From positions 312,343 to 376,342 of the forward strand of contig NZ_JAGYPM010000004.1 of the NCBI RefSeq assembly GCF_018343665.1: DNA of 64,000 nucleotides. The letters run 5' to 3'. The DNA comes from Cytobacillus citreus. GTDB taxonomy: Bacteria > Bacillota > Bacilli > Bacillales > Cytobacillaceae. A program made the translations under genes and the position numbers. How positions within the stretch are numbered: position 1 is the stretch's first letter; each line of letters begins with the position of its first letter. Of the stretch, positions 1-8,128 are shown piece by piece. The notes below the pieces were generated by a model. That model was not told the origin of the DNA and ran no database searches. It was given only the letters and a program-made list of their open reading frames with translations.

Positions 1-215
1 AAAAATCCGGTTCCAGCTTTAATGGCGTGTTATGCGGCCGCGCCACCTGGAAAGACGGCGTTGCGCCATTTGCTTCCGATGGTGAACAGGCTAGCCGTGA
101 ATGGTTTCAAGTAGTTGGTAAAAAGAATATTAATGAATTAAATGTTGTTTTAAAAGAGTCCGCCAGCTCATGGTTTGATAAGATAAAAAATAATAATAAC
201 CTTGTATCTTCTTAA
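1..215 (+). CDS. lacD: Tagatose 1,6-diphosphate aldolase, C-terminal fragment (gene enters from left edge)
   Basis: The reading frame is open from base 3 with no start inside the window, so only the last ~70 codons are present. The visible residues include FNGVLCGRATW followed by AREWF and NINELN, which I recognise as the conserved C-terminal end of LacD-type class I aldolases. LacD cleaves tagatose 1,6-bisphosphate to dihydroxyacetone phosphate and glyceraldehyde 3-phosphate in the cytoplasm (known for the family). A strong hairpin terminator follows at 319-350, so this is the last gene of its transcript. The N-terminal part and operon partners lie outside the window. Confidence 0.85.
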   Translation, partial: KSGSSFNGVLCGRATWKDGVAPFASDGEQASREWFQVVGKKNINELNVVLKESASSWFDKIKNNNNLVSS

Positions 216-318
216 TTTAGTAGCTAAGTAAATATTTTTTATTTTTACATATAATCGAGTTCTGTCCAAGAGTTTTGGTTACATGAATTCCAACTTCGCT
301 CTTCTAATTTGAAAAAAA

Positions 319-350
319 GGCCGGTTTCATCATGTGAAACCGGCCATTTT
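319..350 (+). terminator. Intrinsic terminator after lacD
   Basis: An 11-bp perfect stem (GGCCGGTTTCA at 319-329 with its complement at 335-345) has a 5-nt loop and a short T-rich tail. Confidence 0.85.
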
Positions 351-469
351 CTATTGAAATAAGTATTTTCAAGATTAGAGCGTTCCTCCCAACATTCCGG
401 AAAGGACAATCACATTGAGGGGATTCTTTTTCTTCTTTAAAAAACAAATAATTTGAGATTGTTAGACAG

Positions 470-528
470 ATTCACGTACGGTTTGATAAGGAGGAAGCCA
501 TGAGAGTCGTTTCCCTACTTTATTTTTG
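470..528 (+). pseudogene. Probable 3' end remnant (domains V-VI) of a group II intron
   Basis: The stretch contains CACGTACGGTTTGATAAGG, then a GGAAGCC...GTTTCC hairpin and CTACTTTA. This order resembles the 3' half of domain V, domain VI and the 3' end of bacterial group II introns. The partner 5' half of domain V (AGCCGT-type) and any reverse transcriptase are absent, so this would be a truncated relic. The rest of the 216-620 gap holds only the lacD terminator and the next promoter. Inference from pattern memory; no search was run. Confidence 0.4.
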
Positions 529-551
529 TTTCTATATTTCAAAGTTATCTG

Positions 552-580
552 TTGTGTTCTAAAAAATTAGAACATATAAT
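552..580 (+). promoter_or_regulatory. Promoter with operator-like inverted repeat for the ArsR-like/MFS operon
   Basis: A TATAAT -10 box (575-580) is preceded at 17 bp by TTGTGT (552-557). A perfect inverted repeat, TGTTCTAA-4 nt-TTAGAACA (555-574), fills the spacer. A dimeric repressor bound there would block RNA polymerase, so autoregulation by the adjacent winged-helix protein is the simplest reading. Confidence 0.6.
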
Positions 581-620
581 AAAATTAAAATGATATAAAT
601 TTTCAGAAAGGTTGACCGAT

Positions 621-1097
621 ATGCAATTTGAACAAAAAACAATGGGCATTAATCTAGAACAACAAAAGTTAATATCAAGTCCGCTTAGAGTAAAGATTAT
701 TTACTTATTAGACGAACGTCCGATGACTGCAAAGCAGGTGGCAGATAAAATAGGCAAGAGTGCTGGAAGTATACATTACCATATTCAGCAGCTATATAAT
801 GGAGGAATTTTAGAAATTGAAGAGACGCGAGAGAACAAAGGGATTATTGAGAAATATTATCGTGCAATCGCGACCCATTTTCGATTAGTCGATGCTAATG
901 CACATGAACAAGAAAAAAGGAATCGCGCAAGAGGTTCGAGCCTATCCTTATCAGAAGAAGAATTAAGAGCGTTTGAAGCAGATTTTGATGCTTTATTAAT
1001 AAAATATGCAAAGAAAACAGTAATAGATGATCATGTACGTACTCCGTATCGTATTTTATGTCAGTTTGAAAAGTTAATGGACGAGGAGGACAATTAA
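621..1097 (+). CDS. ArsR-like winged-helix transcriptional regulator
   Basis: A 158-residue cytoplasmic DNA-binding protein. Residues ~15-75 read as a winged helix (LISSPLRVKIIYLLDE, then MTAKQVADKIGKSAGSIHYH), typical of the HTH_20/ArsR-like group. The C-terminal half is charged and probably mediates dimerisation or effector binding. I chose ATG 621, which has AAAGG at 607-611 nine bases upstream; TTG 612 would touch the ribosome binding site. The stop codon directly abuts the ATG of the MFS pump, so the pair is co-transcribed and the protein probably represses that pump. Effector unknown. Confidence 0.8.
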   Translation: MQFEQKTMGINLEQQKLISSPLRVKIIYLLDERPMTAKQVADKIGKSAGSIHYHIQQLYNGGILEIEETRENKGIIEKYYRAIATHFRLVDANAHEQEKRNRARGSSLSLSEEELRAFEADFDALLIKYAKKTVIDDHVRTPYRILCQFEKLMDEEDN

Positions 1098-2372
1098 ATG
1101 GCAGGAGCTATCCAAAAGAATCTCATGTTATTTCTCCTTGGAAAAATGACAGCTGTTCTTGGTTCGTCTATTTATGGTTTTGCCATTGGCTTGTATATTT
1201 TAGCCAAAACAGGATCAAGCCTCAACTTTGCCATTACGTTACTTTTAAGTGCTTTGCCAAGGATATTGCTTTCGCCAATTACAGGCACGATTAGTGATCG
1301 TTGGAATAGGAAGATCATCATTATTACTTCTGATTTTGCTTGTGCGATTTGGCTAATGATTGTGTTTTTTATTTTTACCTTTTTGTATCCGGAAATATGG
1401 GTTTTATATTTGGCAACCGCTGTTCTTAGCATCCTCAATACATTTTACTCCAATGCGGTCACATCAGCGATTTACAATATGGTTGGCCCAGATCATCTAC
1501 AGAAGGCGATGTCTTTGAATCAGGCAGCAGCTTCATTGTCCACTATTTTAGGTCCAGTTCTCGGAGGAGTTTTCTTCGGACTATTTAATATAACCACCTT
1601 CATGATTATTAACATAATCACCTTTACAATCTCGGGGTTGGCAAGTGTTTTCATCCAATATGATTTATTTGCAGAAAAAAAGGAAAAAACGAGCGGTAAT
1701 ACCGTTTTTACAGATTTGAAATTAGGTTTCTCTTATGTGAAGGAACAGGCCTTCATTAAAAATCTCATTATGATAAGCATCTTCCTTAATTTTTGGTTTG
1801 CCGTATTTCCAGTTGCATTGCCTTATCTAGTATTAACTGTTCGGAAAATGGAATCGTACCAGCTAGGTATTATCGAAGGATCATTTTCTGTTGGGATGTT
1901 ATTTATGTCGATTTTCCTTTCAACAAGAGCGGAGATCAAAAGAAAGGAATTAAGTATACTTGGAGGCTTAATTGCTATGTCCTGTGTTCTAATTTTAATT
2001 GGGCTTCCAAACTTTCCAGGAATGACGAATGTCTCGAATGGGATTTTCTTTCCGTATTTAATCTTGATGGTCTTGCTTCTTTCAACCTTTATTATGATCG
2101 TAAATATGCCAATTATGGTGCTGCTCCAAAAAAGCACGCCGGATCATTATCGAGGTAGAGTGATGTCCTTGCTTGAAACTGGTGCAAGTGCCATGTCACC
2201 TTTAGGATTTATTCTTTTTGGCTTTGTTCTTGAGAAAATGCCAGTTTGGATTTTACTCGCTATCTGCGGACTTAGCATCATTTCGCTTATTCTTTACCAT
2301 ATTAAAAAGAAGACATTTGTCGAGCATTTGCGAAACATAGATAAACCGAAAGAAATGGCTTTGAAAGCATAA
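1098..2372 (+). CDS. MFS efflux transporter (DHA3/macrolide-efflux type)
   Basis: A 424-residue integral membrane protein with about 12 hydrophobic segments. Between segments 2 and 3 it has the MFS motif A-like loop GTISDRWNRKIIII. Length and N-terminal pattern fit the DHA3 proton-driven drug exporters (MefA/YfmO-like). The start abuts the stop of the upstream winged-helix gene, indicating translational coupling and a regulator-pump cassette. A bidirectional terminator follows. Substrate cannot be told from sequence; export of a hydrophobic toxic compound is inferred from the family. Confidence 0.8.
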   Translation: MAGAIQKNLMLFLLGKMTAVLGSSIYGFAIGLYILAKTGSSLNFAITLLLSALPRILLSPITGTISDRWNRKIIIITSDFACAIWLMIVFFIFTFLYPEIWVLYLATAVLSILNTFYSNAVTSAIYNMVGPDHLQKAMSLNQAAASLSTILGPVLGGVFFGLFNITTFMIINIITFTISGLASVFIQYDLFAEKKEKTSGNTVFTDLKLGFSYVKEQAFIKNLIMISIFLNFWFAVFPVALPYLVLTVRKMESYQLGIIEGSFSVGMLFMSIFLSTRAEIKRKELSILGGLIAMSCVLILIGLPNFPGMTNVSNGIFFPYLILMVLLLSTFIMIVNMPIMVLLQKSTPDHYRGRVMSLLETGASAMSPLGFILFGFVLEKMPVWILLAICGLSIISLILYHIKKKTFVEHLRNIDKPKEMALKA

Positions 2373-2383
2373 GCTTAGTAAAC

Positions 2384-2421
2384 TGAAAAAGACTTTGGTC
2401 GCGAGAACAACGTCTTTTTCA
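2384..2421. terminator. Bidirectional terminator between MFS pump and methyltransferase
   Basis: A 10-bp stem (TGAAAAAGAC at 2384-2393, complement at 2412-2421) is A-rich on one side and T-rich on the other, so it can serve both convergent genes. Confidence 0.7.
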
Positions 2422-2428
2422 ATGAAAT

Positions 2429-3184
2429 TTACTTCCTTGCCTTAATAATAAATGTATTCGGAACCATTCTAGTTTTATAAAGGGAATAATACTTTTCGGT
2501 AAATGCGTCTTCCTCCGAATTGAACCTACTTGAGGCATTACCTTCAATCAATCTTTCAATTTTGAAACCCGCTTCTATTAATGAGTTAATATAAGTTTCT
2601 AATTTTCTTCTATGTAAAATGACTGGGAGCTGCTCGCCCTTAAAGGAATTAAACATAACAGGCTCCTCAAGCTGATATGAACCTTGTAGAATGATTGAAT
2701 TATTTTCGGCCTTAACATGAGGATAAATCGGATGCTCCCAGCTGAAAATAAAAGTGCCATCTTTTTTTAAATAGGAATAAATATACTTCAAAGTTGTTGG
2801 TAGGTCAGTAGTCCAGCCGAGTGCGTAAATGGAATAAACAATATCAAAATAGTCTTGAGGCAGGTACGTATGATCCTCCATTGCTACACAAAACAATCTA
2901 GGATTATAGTCTTTTAAAACTTGCTTTGCAGTTTCAATTTGTGTTGATGATAAATCAATCCCCCATAATTCATGGGCCCCATTATCTGCCATATATTTCA
3001 GAGAATGTCCACTTCCGCAGCCAATATCAAGCACCTTCTTATGATTGATATCATCAAATAGCTTTATTTCATCCTCTGTAACGGTTAACGGTCCGTATTC
3101 CGGAAGAGACTCCACCCCGAAGAATTTTGGTGCGACCACATCCCAACAATCCTTATTGATTTTTAACATTTCGAGTTTTTCCAT
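2429..3184 (-). CDS. Class I SAM-dependent methyltransferase
   Basis: A cytoplasmic Rossmann-fold methyltransferase of 251 residues. SAM-binding motif I, VLDIGCGSG, is near residues 51-59, followed by GIDLSS (motif II region) and a FDIVYSIYAL segment (motif IV-like), as in the Methyltransf_11/25 group. I chose the ATG at 3184 because AGGAG lies 10 bases upstream of it; the ATG at 3205 would place that site inside the gene. Substrate is not evident. It is transcribed alone, convergent with the MFS pump. Confidence 0.8.
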   Translation of the reverse strand: MEKLEMLKINKDCWDVVAPKFFGVESLPEYGPLTVTEDEIKLFDDINHKKVLDIGCGSGHSLKYMADNGAHELWGIDLSSTQIETAKQVLKDYNPRLFCVAMEDHTYLPQDYFDIVYSIYALGWTTDLPTTLKYIYSYLKKDGTFIFSWEHPIYPHVKAENNSIILQGSYQLEEPVMFNSFKGEQLPVILHRRKLETYINSLIEAGFKIERLIEGNASSRFNSEEDAFTEKYYSLYKTRMVPNTFIIKARK

Positions 3185-3345
3185 CCATTTTAATCTCCTA
3201 TCCATATGTTTAATAAACCTTTCAACACAAGAACTTGAACTTCCTTCTTGAAAATTTTAATAATTCTTAAAACAAATTAGTAGATTAATAAACTGAGTGT
3301 TATAATAGAAAAAAATTCCCAGATATTTACTGGAGGGGGGTGCTT

Positions 3346-4374
3346 ATGAACAAAGAGCTTTTATCTAAACGGTTTTATCAATTTGCTGTACGGGAATGCC
3401 ATGATTCCAGTCCATTGTATGAGTGGCTGTCTTTGAAAATTTCAGAAGATGAAGAAATGCTTGAACTTAGCTCCCATGCAAGAGAAGGGCAGCCTGTTCC
3501 GAACCTATTTTTAGGGGCGATTCATTATCTTTTAATAAAAGGAGTAGACCATTCTTTAAAGGATTTTTATCCAAGTATTGTTGAGAATGCTAGTATTATT
3601 GAAGATTCTTTTCCTCATTTCAAGGATTTTTGCCACCATAATAGGGAAGATATCATTTCCATTCTTAAAAATAAGCTAGTCCAAACAAATGAAGTGAGAC
3701 GATGTGGTTATCTTTATCCATCTTTTTCTTATATTTATAACAAGACGAAAAAACCGTTAGCGTTAATTGAAATTGGAACGAGTGCAGGCTTTCAGCTTCT
3801 ATGGGATAAATACTCTTACTCTTATAATGGGAAATATTTTTACGGAAATAATGATTCAAACCTGGTAATCGAAACAGAAATTAAAGGTGGTGGCATACCA
3901 GATTTCCTTCTGAAAAGCCCGCCTGTTTCAAATAGATTTGGCTTAGATTTACATATTAATGATGTAATAGATAATGAGGATGCTCTATGGTTGAATGCCC
4001 TTATTTGGCCGGAACACAGGGAGAGAAAAGTTCTATTTGAAAAGGCAACCAGCTGTATAAAGCAATATAAAAGCGAAATTAATCTTATTGAAGGAGATGG
4101 AGTAGAACTGCTGCATCAATTTGCTTCTAAGATTCCATCTGAATCGACCCTATGTGTATTCCATACTCATGTTGCTAATCAAATGACTAAGGAAATGAAG
4201 GAAAAGCTGCTTGTCCAGATAAAAGAAATCGGAGGGAAAAGGGATGTTTTCCATCTTTATAATAATATTTGGGATGGAAAATTACATCTGGATTCCTATT
4301 GTCAGGGGAAAGAGGAGCTCAGGATTATTGGAGAAACAGATGGGCATGGAAGATGGTTTACGTGGGAGCTTTAA
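3346..4374 (+). CDS. DUF2332 family protein (methyltransferase-like)
   Basis: A 342-residue cytoplasmic protein matching the DUF2332 pattern: an N-terminal helical region with a PNLFLGAIHYLL segment, then ALIEIGTSAGFQLLWDKY (about residues 140-157), which resembles a SAM-binding motif I, and a late LCVFHTHVANQ segment. Family members are annotated as SAM methyltransferase-like, but no reaction is established. ATG 3346 is preferred to GTG 3340 because GGAGG (3332-3336) sits nine bases upstream. It is divergent from the other methyltransferase and ends at a bidirectional terminator. Confidence 0.7.
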   Translation: MNKELLSKRFYQFAVRECHDSSPLYEWLSLKISEDEEMLELSSHAREGQPVPNLFLGAIHYLLIKGVDHSLKDFYPSIVENASIIEDSFPHFKDFCHHNREDIISILKNKLVQTNEVRRCGYLYPSFSYIYNKTKKPLALIEIGTSAGFQLLWDKYSYSYNGKYFYGNNDSNLVIETEIKGGGIPDFLLKSPPVSNRFGLDLHINDVIDNEDALWLNALIWPEHRERKVLFEKATSCIKQYKSEINLIEGDGVELLHQFASKIPSESTLCVFHTHVANQMTKEMKEKLLVQIKEIGGKRDVFHLYNNIWDGKLHLDSYCQGKEELRIIGETDGHGRWFTWEL

Positions 4375-4385
4375 CAGATATATAA

Positions 4386-4419
4386 AAGAAAGCAGATCCT
4401 CAAAGAGAACTGCTTTCTT
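4386..4419. terminator. Bidirectional terminator, DUF2332 gene / DsbA-like gene
   Basis: A 9-bp stem AGAAAGCAG (4387-4395) with CTGCTTTCT (4410-4418), A/T-flanked on both sides, lies between convergent genes. Confidence 0.7.
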
Positions 4420-4427
4420 AAATTATA

Positions 4428-5156
4428 TTACTCCTTGTTCGGTATTGCACAGTTTCCATCTACACAGCTTGCATCTTCTGCACTTTCTGTGGATAGGTCT
4501 TGAAAGGCTGGCATTGCAGCTTCTTCTTCCCAAACCTTCTGAAGAGCATTTGCGAATGTTTCCGCAGGCTGCGCACCTGATATCGCATATTTTTGATTAA
4601 TGATAAAATATGGTACTCCTGTTATGCGATATTGCTGAGCAACTGCTTCGTCAATCCGTACGTCATTGGCAAAAGAATTTTTATCTTGCAGTGTATTGAT
4701 TGTTTCGTTCCGGTCAAGTCCGACAGCTTCTGCAATATTTATTAATGTTTCATGTTCCCCTACATCCTTGGAATCTGTAAAATAAGCATGAAGTAGTTTT
4801 TCTGTGAGTTCTGCTTCTTTTCCATGCTCTTTTGCAAATTTGGCCAATCGATGTGCATCAAAGGTATTACCAGTCTTCATTCCATCAAAATTATAAGTTA
4901 AGCCTACTGTAGCTGCTTGTTTCCCAATACCCTCGCATGATTGTTTGGCTTGCTCAATACTCATTCCATATTTTCCTGCAAGAATTTCGTAAATACTCGT
5001 TCCATTATAATTGGGGGAATTTGGATCGAGCTCGAAGCTTTTAAATTCAACCTCAACTTGATCTTTATGGGGAAATTGGTTTAGAGCATTCTCTAATCTG
5101 CGCTTTCCAATATAACAAAACGGACAAACAAAATCCGACCACACTTCGATTTTCAT
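4428..5156 (-). CDS. DsbA family (FrnE-like) oxidoreductase
   Basis: A 242-residue thioredoxin-fold protein with the redox motif CPFC at residues 11-14 (VWSDFVCPFCYIGKRR) and a late TGVPYF segment with the cis-proline expected of DsbA folds. The helical insertion and absence of a signal peptide place it in the cytoplasmic FrnE-like/polyketide-oxidoreductase subgroup; B. subtilis YwbO is a comparable protein. It probably catalyses dithiol-disulfide exchange. A near-consensus AGAGGTGATC ribosome binding site precedes the ATG. The C-terminus carries two further cysteines (CVDGNC) that could be a second redox pair. Confidence 0.8.
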   Translation of the reverse strand: MKIEVWSDFVCPFCYIGKRRLENALNQFPHKDQVEVEFKSFELDPNSPNYNGTSIYEILAGKYGMSIEQAKQSCEGIGKQAATVGLTYNFDGMKTGNTFDAHRLAKFAKEHGKEAELTEKLLHAYFTDSKDVGEHETLINIAEAVGLDRNETINTLQDKNSFANDVRIDEAVAQQYRITGVPYFIINQKYAISGAQPAETFANALQKVWEEEAAMPAFQDLSTESAEDASCVDGNCAIPNKE

Positions 5157-5179
5157 AAATGATCACCTCTAGTTCATAG

Positions 5180-5230
5180 TTTATCTCAGATTAACGGGCT
5201 GTAGCCCCTCTGATTGAAGCTTCACTTTAT
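5180..5230 (+). repeat. R1a: minimal copy of dispersed repeat R1
   Basis: This 51-bp copy keeps both termini (TTTATCTCAGATTAACGGGC and GAAGCTTCACTTTAT) but lacks the interior found in longer copies at 21954, 30656, 61437 and 62229. It lies upstream of the DsbA-like gene. The gap 5231-5410 shows nothing else recognisable. Confidence 0.7.
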
Positions 5231-5410
5231 CATTATGGTAGCATACTCATTAACGAAATCCTTCAAAGATGCTCATAAATCAAGAAACACTCTGTTTAGC
5301 TTGAAATGATTGTGGAAAAACTTAGAAAAAGGGAAACTTGGTTCCATTACATCAATATACTAATTATATACTTCGTTCACTTATTCAAAACAATAATGTG
5401 GTGATAAAAG

Positions 5411-5947
5411 GTGAAGTCTGATCATGATGGAAATTACATGTTTCAAAATTTACAGGAACGAAATTTGACGTTTGATATGGTTTTCTCTAGAATACTTAAG
5501 TTCATAAGCAGAAGCCCCTGTGGAAACTACCGTTTAATGGTTGGCACGGACTCACAGGTACATTGCGATCGCACTGTTTTTATTACAGGGATCGTCATTC
5601 AAAACGAAGGAAAAGGGGCATGGGCATGTATTAGAAAACATATTATTCCGAGGAAAATGCTTCATTTGCATGAGCGAATTTCATATGAAACCTCATTAAC
5701 AGAACAGGTTGTTTCACTATTTACGTTTGAAAGGAAAAACGAAGTAATTGATCTAATCCTTCCATATATTTACCAAGGAGCAACATTTACGATGGAGGGA
5801 CATCTTGATATTGGTATTGGAAAAAGAAATAAAACACGCGAATTTGTTAAAGAGATGGTTTCCAGAATGGAATCAATGGGAGTAGAGCCAAAAATTAAGC
5901 CTGACGCTTTCGTTGCTTCTAGTTATGCAAATCGATATACAAAGTGA
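5411..5947 (+). CDS. ykuK: YkuK family ribonuclease H-like protein
   Basis: A 178-residue cytoplasmic protein of the YkuK/DUF458 family, which adopts an RNase H-like fold. The MVGTDSQVH segment (about residues 43-51) supplies the first acidic residue of the fold, and DLILPYIYQGATFTMEGHLDIG covers the second conserved part. No activity is firmly established. GTG 5411 has GGTGAT (5400-5405) five bases upstream; the internal ATG at 5438 lacks a good site. Single-gene transcript ending before a repeat-rich gap. Confidence 0.8.
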   Translation: MKSDHDGNYMFQNLQERNLTFDMVFSRILKFISRSPCGNYRLMVGTDSQVHCDRTVFITGIVIQNEGKGAWACIRKHIIPRKMLHLHERISYETSLTEQVVSLFTFERKNEVIDLILPYIYQGATFTMEGHLDIGIGKRNKTREFVKEMVSRMESMGVEPKIKPDAFVASSYANRYTK

Positions 5948-6012
5948 GTAATAAATGTATAGAGAACTCCAGAGATGGATTATTTGTGGCTAAAGTATAG
6001 CTTATATGGAAG

Positions 6013-6084
6013 TGACCGATATAATGCTTAAACTGACCGATATAATGAAAAAGTGACCGATATATTAGCCAAACTGGCCGATAT
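6013..6084 (+). repeat. Four-unit ~21-bp repeat of TGACCGATAT
   Basis: TGACCGATAT occurs at 6013, 6034 and 6054, and TGGCCGATAT at 6075, so spacing is 20-21 bp. A reversed copy, ATATCGGCCG, is at 6173-6182. The 5948-6598 gap also holds a terminator-like hairpin, an R4 repeat copy and the next promoter. Confidence 0.75.
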
Positions 6085-6253
6085 CTTCATTTAAGCGGAA
6101 ATTTAGATGATAAATACGACCTTTGTTTGAACCAGAATGTGGTATTTAATTGAAGATAGTAATATTTTTGCAATATCGGCCGAAGAAATGCAAAGAAATT
6201 CACGAAATTACTGATTTGTATTCGAAGAATTGATTTAAAGGGTATAGTCCAAA

Positions 6254-6292
6254 AATGCTTTCTATTTCAAAAAAATAGAAGGCATTTTTTTT
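6254..6292 (+). terminator. Terminator-like hairpin
   Basis: A 14-bp stem (AATGCTTTCTATTT at 6254-6267, complement with one G-T pair at 6273-6286) is followed by a long T run. It is about 300 bp past ykuK. Confidence 0.75.
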
Positions 6293-6300
6293 TCTATTAG

Positions 6301-6426
6301 AAAAATTAAAGTTTTTTTAACTTGCTAAAGTAAAGTGTGATTTTTATTAAATATCCACTAATAAGACGTATAAGAGAAATTGAGGAATTCTCCAAAAAGG
6401 ACTAGGAGAACACCAAGTTTTTCTAA
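6301..6426 (+). repeat. R4-1: diverged copy of dispersed repeat R4
   Basis: It matches the R4 copies at 55707-55972 in order: a CTAAAGTAAAGTGTGATTT block, ATTAAATATC...CTAATAAGA, and a terminal CCAAGTTTTTCTAA. The hairpin arm is degraded. The following 6500-6534 segment (GATTGTTCCGAAGGCGCTTCC) is similar to sequence next to another R4 copy at 55685. Confidence 0.65.
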
Positions 6427-6550
6427 CTTCTTGTGCTTGTCTTAGTATGAGCATTAAGGAAAGGTCTTCAGAGTAGATTTCTTCAGGAACAATCTGTATT
6501 TTGATTGTTCCGAAGGCGCTTCCGTTTTTCTAATTTGTTCTATACAAACT

Positions 6551-6566
6551 ATAACAAAATTGTTAT
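6551..6566 (+). promoter_or_regulatory. Candidate GntR operator
   Basis: A perfect inverted repeat, ATAACAA-AA-TTGTTAT, overlaps a TATATT -10-like box (6564-6569) just ahead of the gntR-type gene. Autoregulation is inferred. Confidence 0.45.
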
Positions 6567-6598
6567 ATTGAAAATAGAACAGAATGGAGGGTATAAGG

Positions 6599-6976
6599 TT
6601 GATCATTCAAATTGAGCCCCAGTCTGATGTTCCTATCTACACTCAGTTAACCAATCAAATTATTGAAGGAATAGCCAGGGGATATATGCATCCAGGAGAT
6701 TCACTCCCATCTGTACGAGCATTTGCGGCAGATCTAGGAGTGAACATGCATACAGTTAATAAAAGCTACCATGAATTAGAGAAAAAAGGCATTATTCGCA
6801 TTATCCCTAAATCCGGGGCAGTGATTAATTCTCCGGTAGAAATAAGTAATAATTCAGAACGGCTCTTGGAAGAATTTAAGCCGATGATTGCAGAAGCATT
6901 GGTTTTAGGTTTGGATAAAGAGCAAATTCAGGAACTCGTAACATCACTAATTCAGGATATAAAGGGGAAGCCTTAA
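6599..6976 (+). CDS. Short GntR family regulator (YhcF/YtrA type)
   Basis: A 125-residue repressor-type protein. The N-terminal ~70 residues form a GntR winged helix (VPIYTQLTNQIIEG, then LPSVRAFAADLGVNMHTVNK). The C-terminal tail is short and helical, as in YtrA/YhcF proteins that lack a large ligand domain. TTG 6599 is chosen because GGAGGG (6586-6591) lies seven bases upstream; ATG 6584 has no ribosome binding site. It leads a three-gene cluster with a DUF1648 membrane protein and a lipoprotein hydrolase, like other YtrA-type regulators paired with membrane proteins. Confidence 0.85.
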   Translation: MIIQIEPQSDVPIYTQLTNQIIEGIARGYMHPGDSLPSVRAFAADLGVNMHTVNKSYHELEKKGIIRIIPKSGAVINSPVEISNNSERLLEEFKPMIAEALVLGLDKEQIQELVTSLIQDIKGKP

Positions 6977-7009
6977 CTCTTTTGTAAGTGGAAAAGGAGG
7001 AGAAACGGT

Positions 7010-8104
7010 ATGGATTTTATGCTTTTTTTAATAATCATAATATTTTTAGTAGCAATCGAAATGGCGATTCCATTTCTCGCAAAAAGAACTACCGTATTTG
7101 GGGTATTCATCCCAGATGAATTTGTCCGTGATTCAAAACTATTATCCTTTAAAAAAATGTATGCACTGTTGATTTTTATACTGGGTTTAATTGCTGTCAG
7201 CATATATCTATTTTGGATGTTGAAAGGAAATTCGACAGAGGCGTTTCAGGTGTTATTGGGACCGGCCATTCAATTTGGCATCATATTTATTAGTACAGCT
7301 CTCTATTTTTATTTTCATGCAAAAACTTTACAACGTAAGAAAGCAATGAGGTGGGGAGATAACCTAAAGCAAGTGAAAATGATAGATTTGACAGTACGTT
7401 CACAGGATACTATGCTCCCTTGGTATATATACTTGTTGCCAATCGCCGTTACGTTTGGGGTAATAGGCTATACGCTTTTGAAATATAATATGTTTCCTGA
7501 GCAAATTCCAACTCATTGGGGACCAGACGGAAAGCCTGATGCCTTTACAGTAAAAAATCCATTTTCTGTGAATGCATTGCCCCTTATTATGTTTACAATG
7601 CAATTGATGTTTCTAGGTATAAATGAAATGACTAGACGCTCTGGAATAAAATTAAGCGCCACTAGACCTGATGCATCACGAGTTCGCCAGCTTACATTAA
7701 GAAAATATTCGAGCTGGTTTATGTTTTTGATAAGTGTTCTGATAACAATGCTTTTTTCCTTTTTACAATTGCAAATGATTTATCCAGATTTAGCTGATGG
7801 GGTTGTGAGTATGGCTCTGCCGATCATATTCTTACTCATCGTCATGATTGGTTCTATTATTTTTGCCGTCAAAGTTGGAAACGCAGGTGAAAATGTAGGT
7901 TTTCAATCGGGAAGCGGGGTATCTGATCTTGATGAAGATCAGTATTGGAAGGGTGGACTTTTTTATTTCAATAAAAACGATCCTTCCATTTTTGTTGAAA
8001 AACGGTTTGGTGTTGGCTGGACTTTAAATTTTGCCAATCCAATTGGATATTTCATTATATTTGGACCGATTGTGATTATTATTCTCATTTCATTATTTGC
8101 ATAG
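7010..8104 (+). CDS. DUF1648 domain membrane protein
   Basis: A 364-residue polytopic membrane protein with about eight hydrophobic segments. Residues ~135-190 (WYIYLLPIAVTFG, then PEQIPTHWGPDGKPD) are the DUF1648 signature. The C-terminal YWKGGLFYFNKNDPSIFVEK block matches the DUF5808-like element often found with it. The role of the family is not settled; members commonly accompany small GntR/ArsR regulators. AAGGAGG precedes ATG 7010. Second gene of the GntR cluster. Confidence 0.8.
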   Translation: MDFMLFLIIIIFLVAIEMAIPFLAKRTTVFGVFIPDEFVRDSKLLSFKKMYALLIFILGLIAVSIYLFWMLKGNSTEAFQVLLGPAIQFGIIFISTALYFYFHAKTLQRKKAMRWGDNLKQVKMIDLTVRSQDTMLPWYIYLLPIAVTFGVIGYTLLKYNMFPEQIPTHWGPDGKPDAFTVKNPFSVNALPLIMFTMQLMFLGINEMTRRSGIKLSATRPDASRVRQLTLRKYSSWFMFLISVLITMLFSFLQLQMIYPDLADGVVSMALPIIFLLIVMIGSIIFAVKVGNAGENVGFQSGSGVSDLDEDQYWKGGLFYFNKNDPSIFVEKRFGVGWTLNFANPIGYFIIFGPIVIIILISLFA

Positions 8105-8128
8105 TTTTATGATTTTGGAGGGGGAAAT

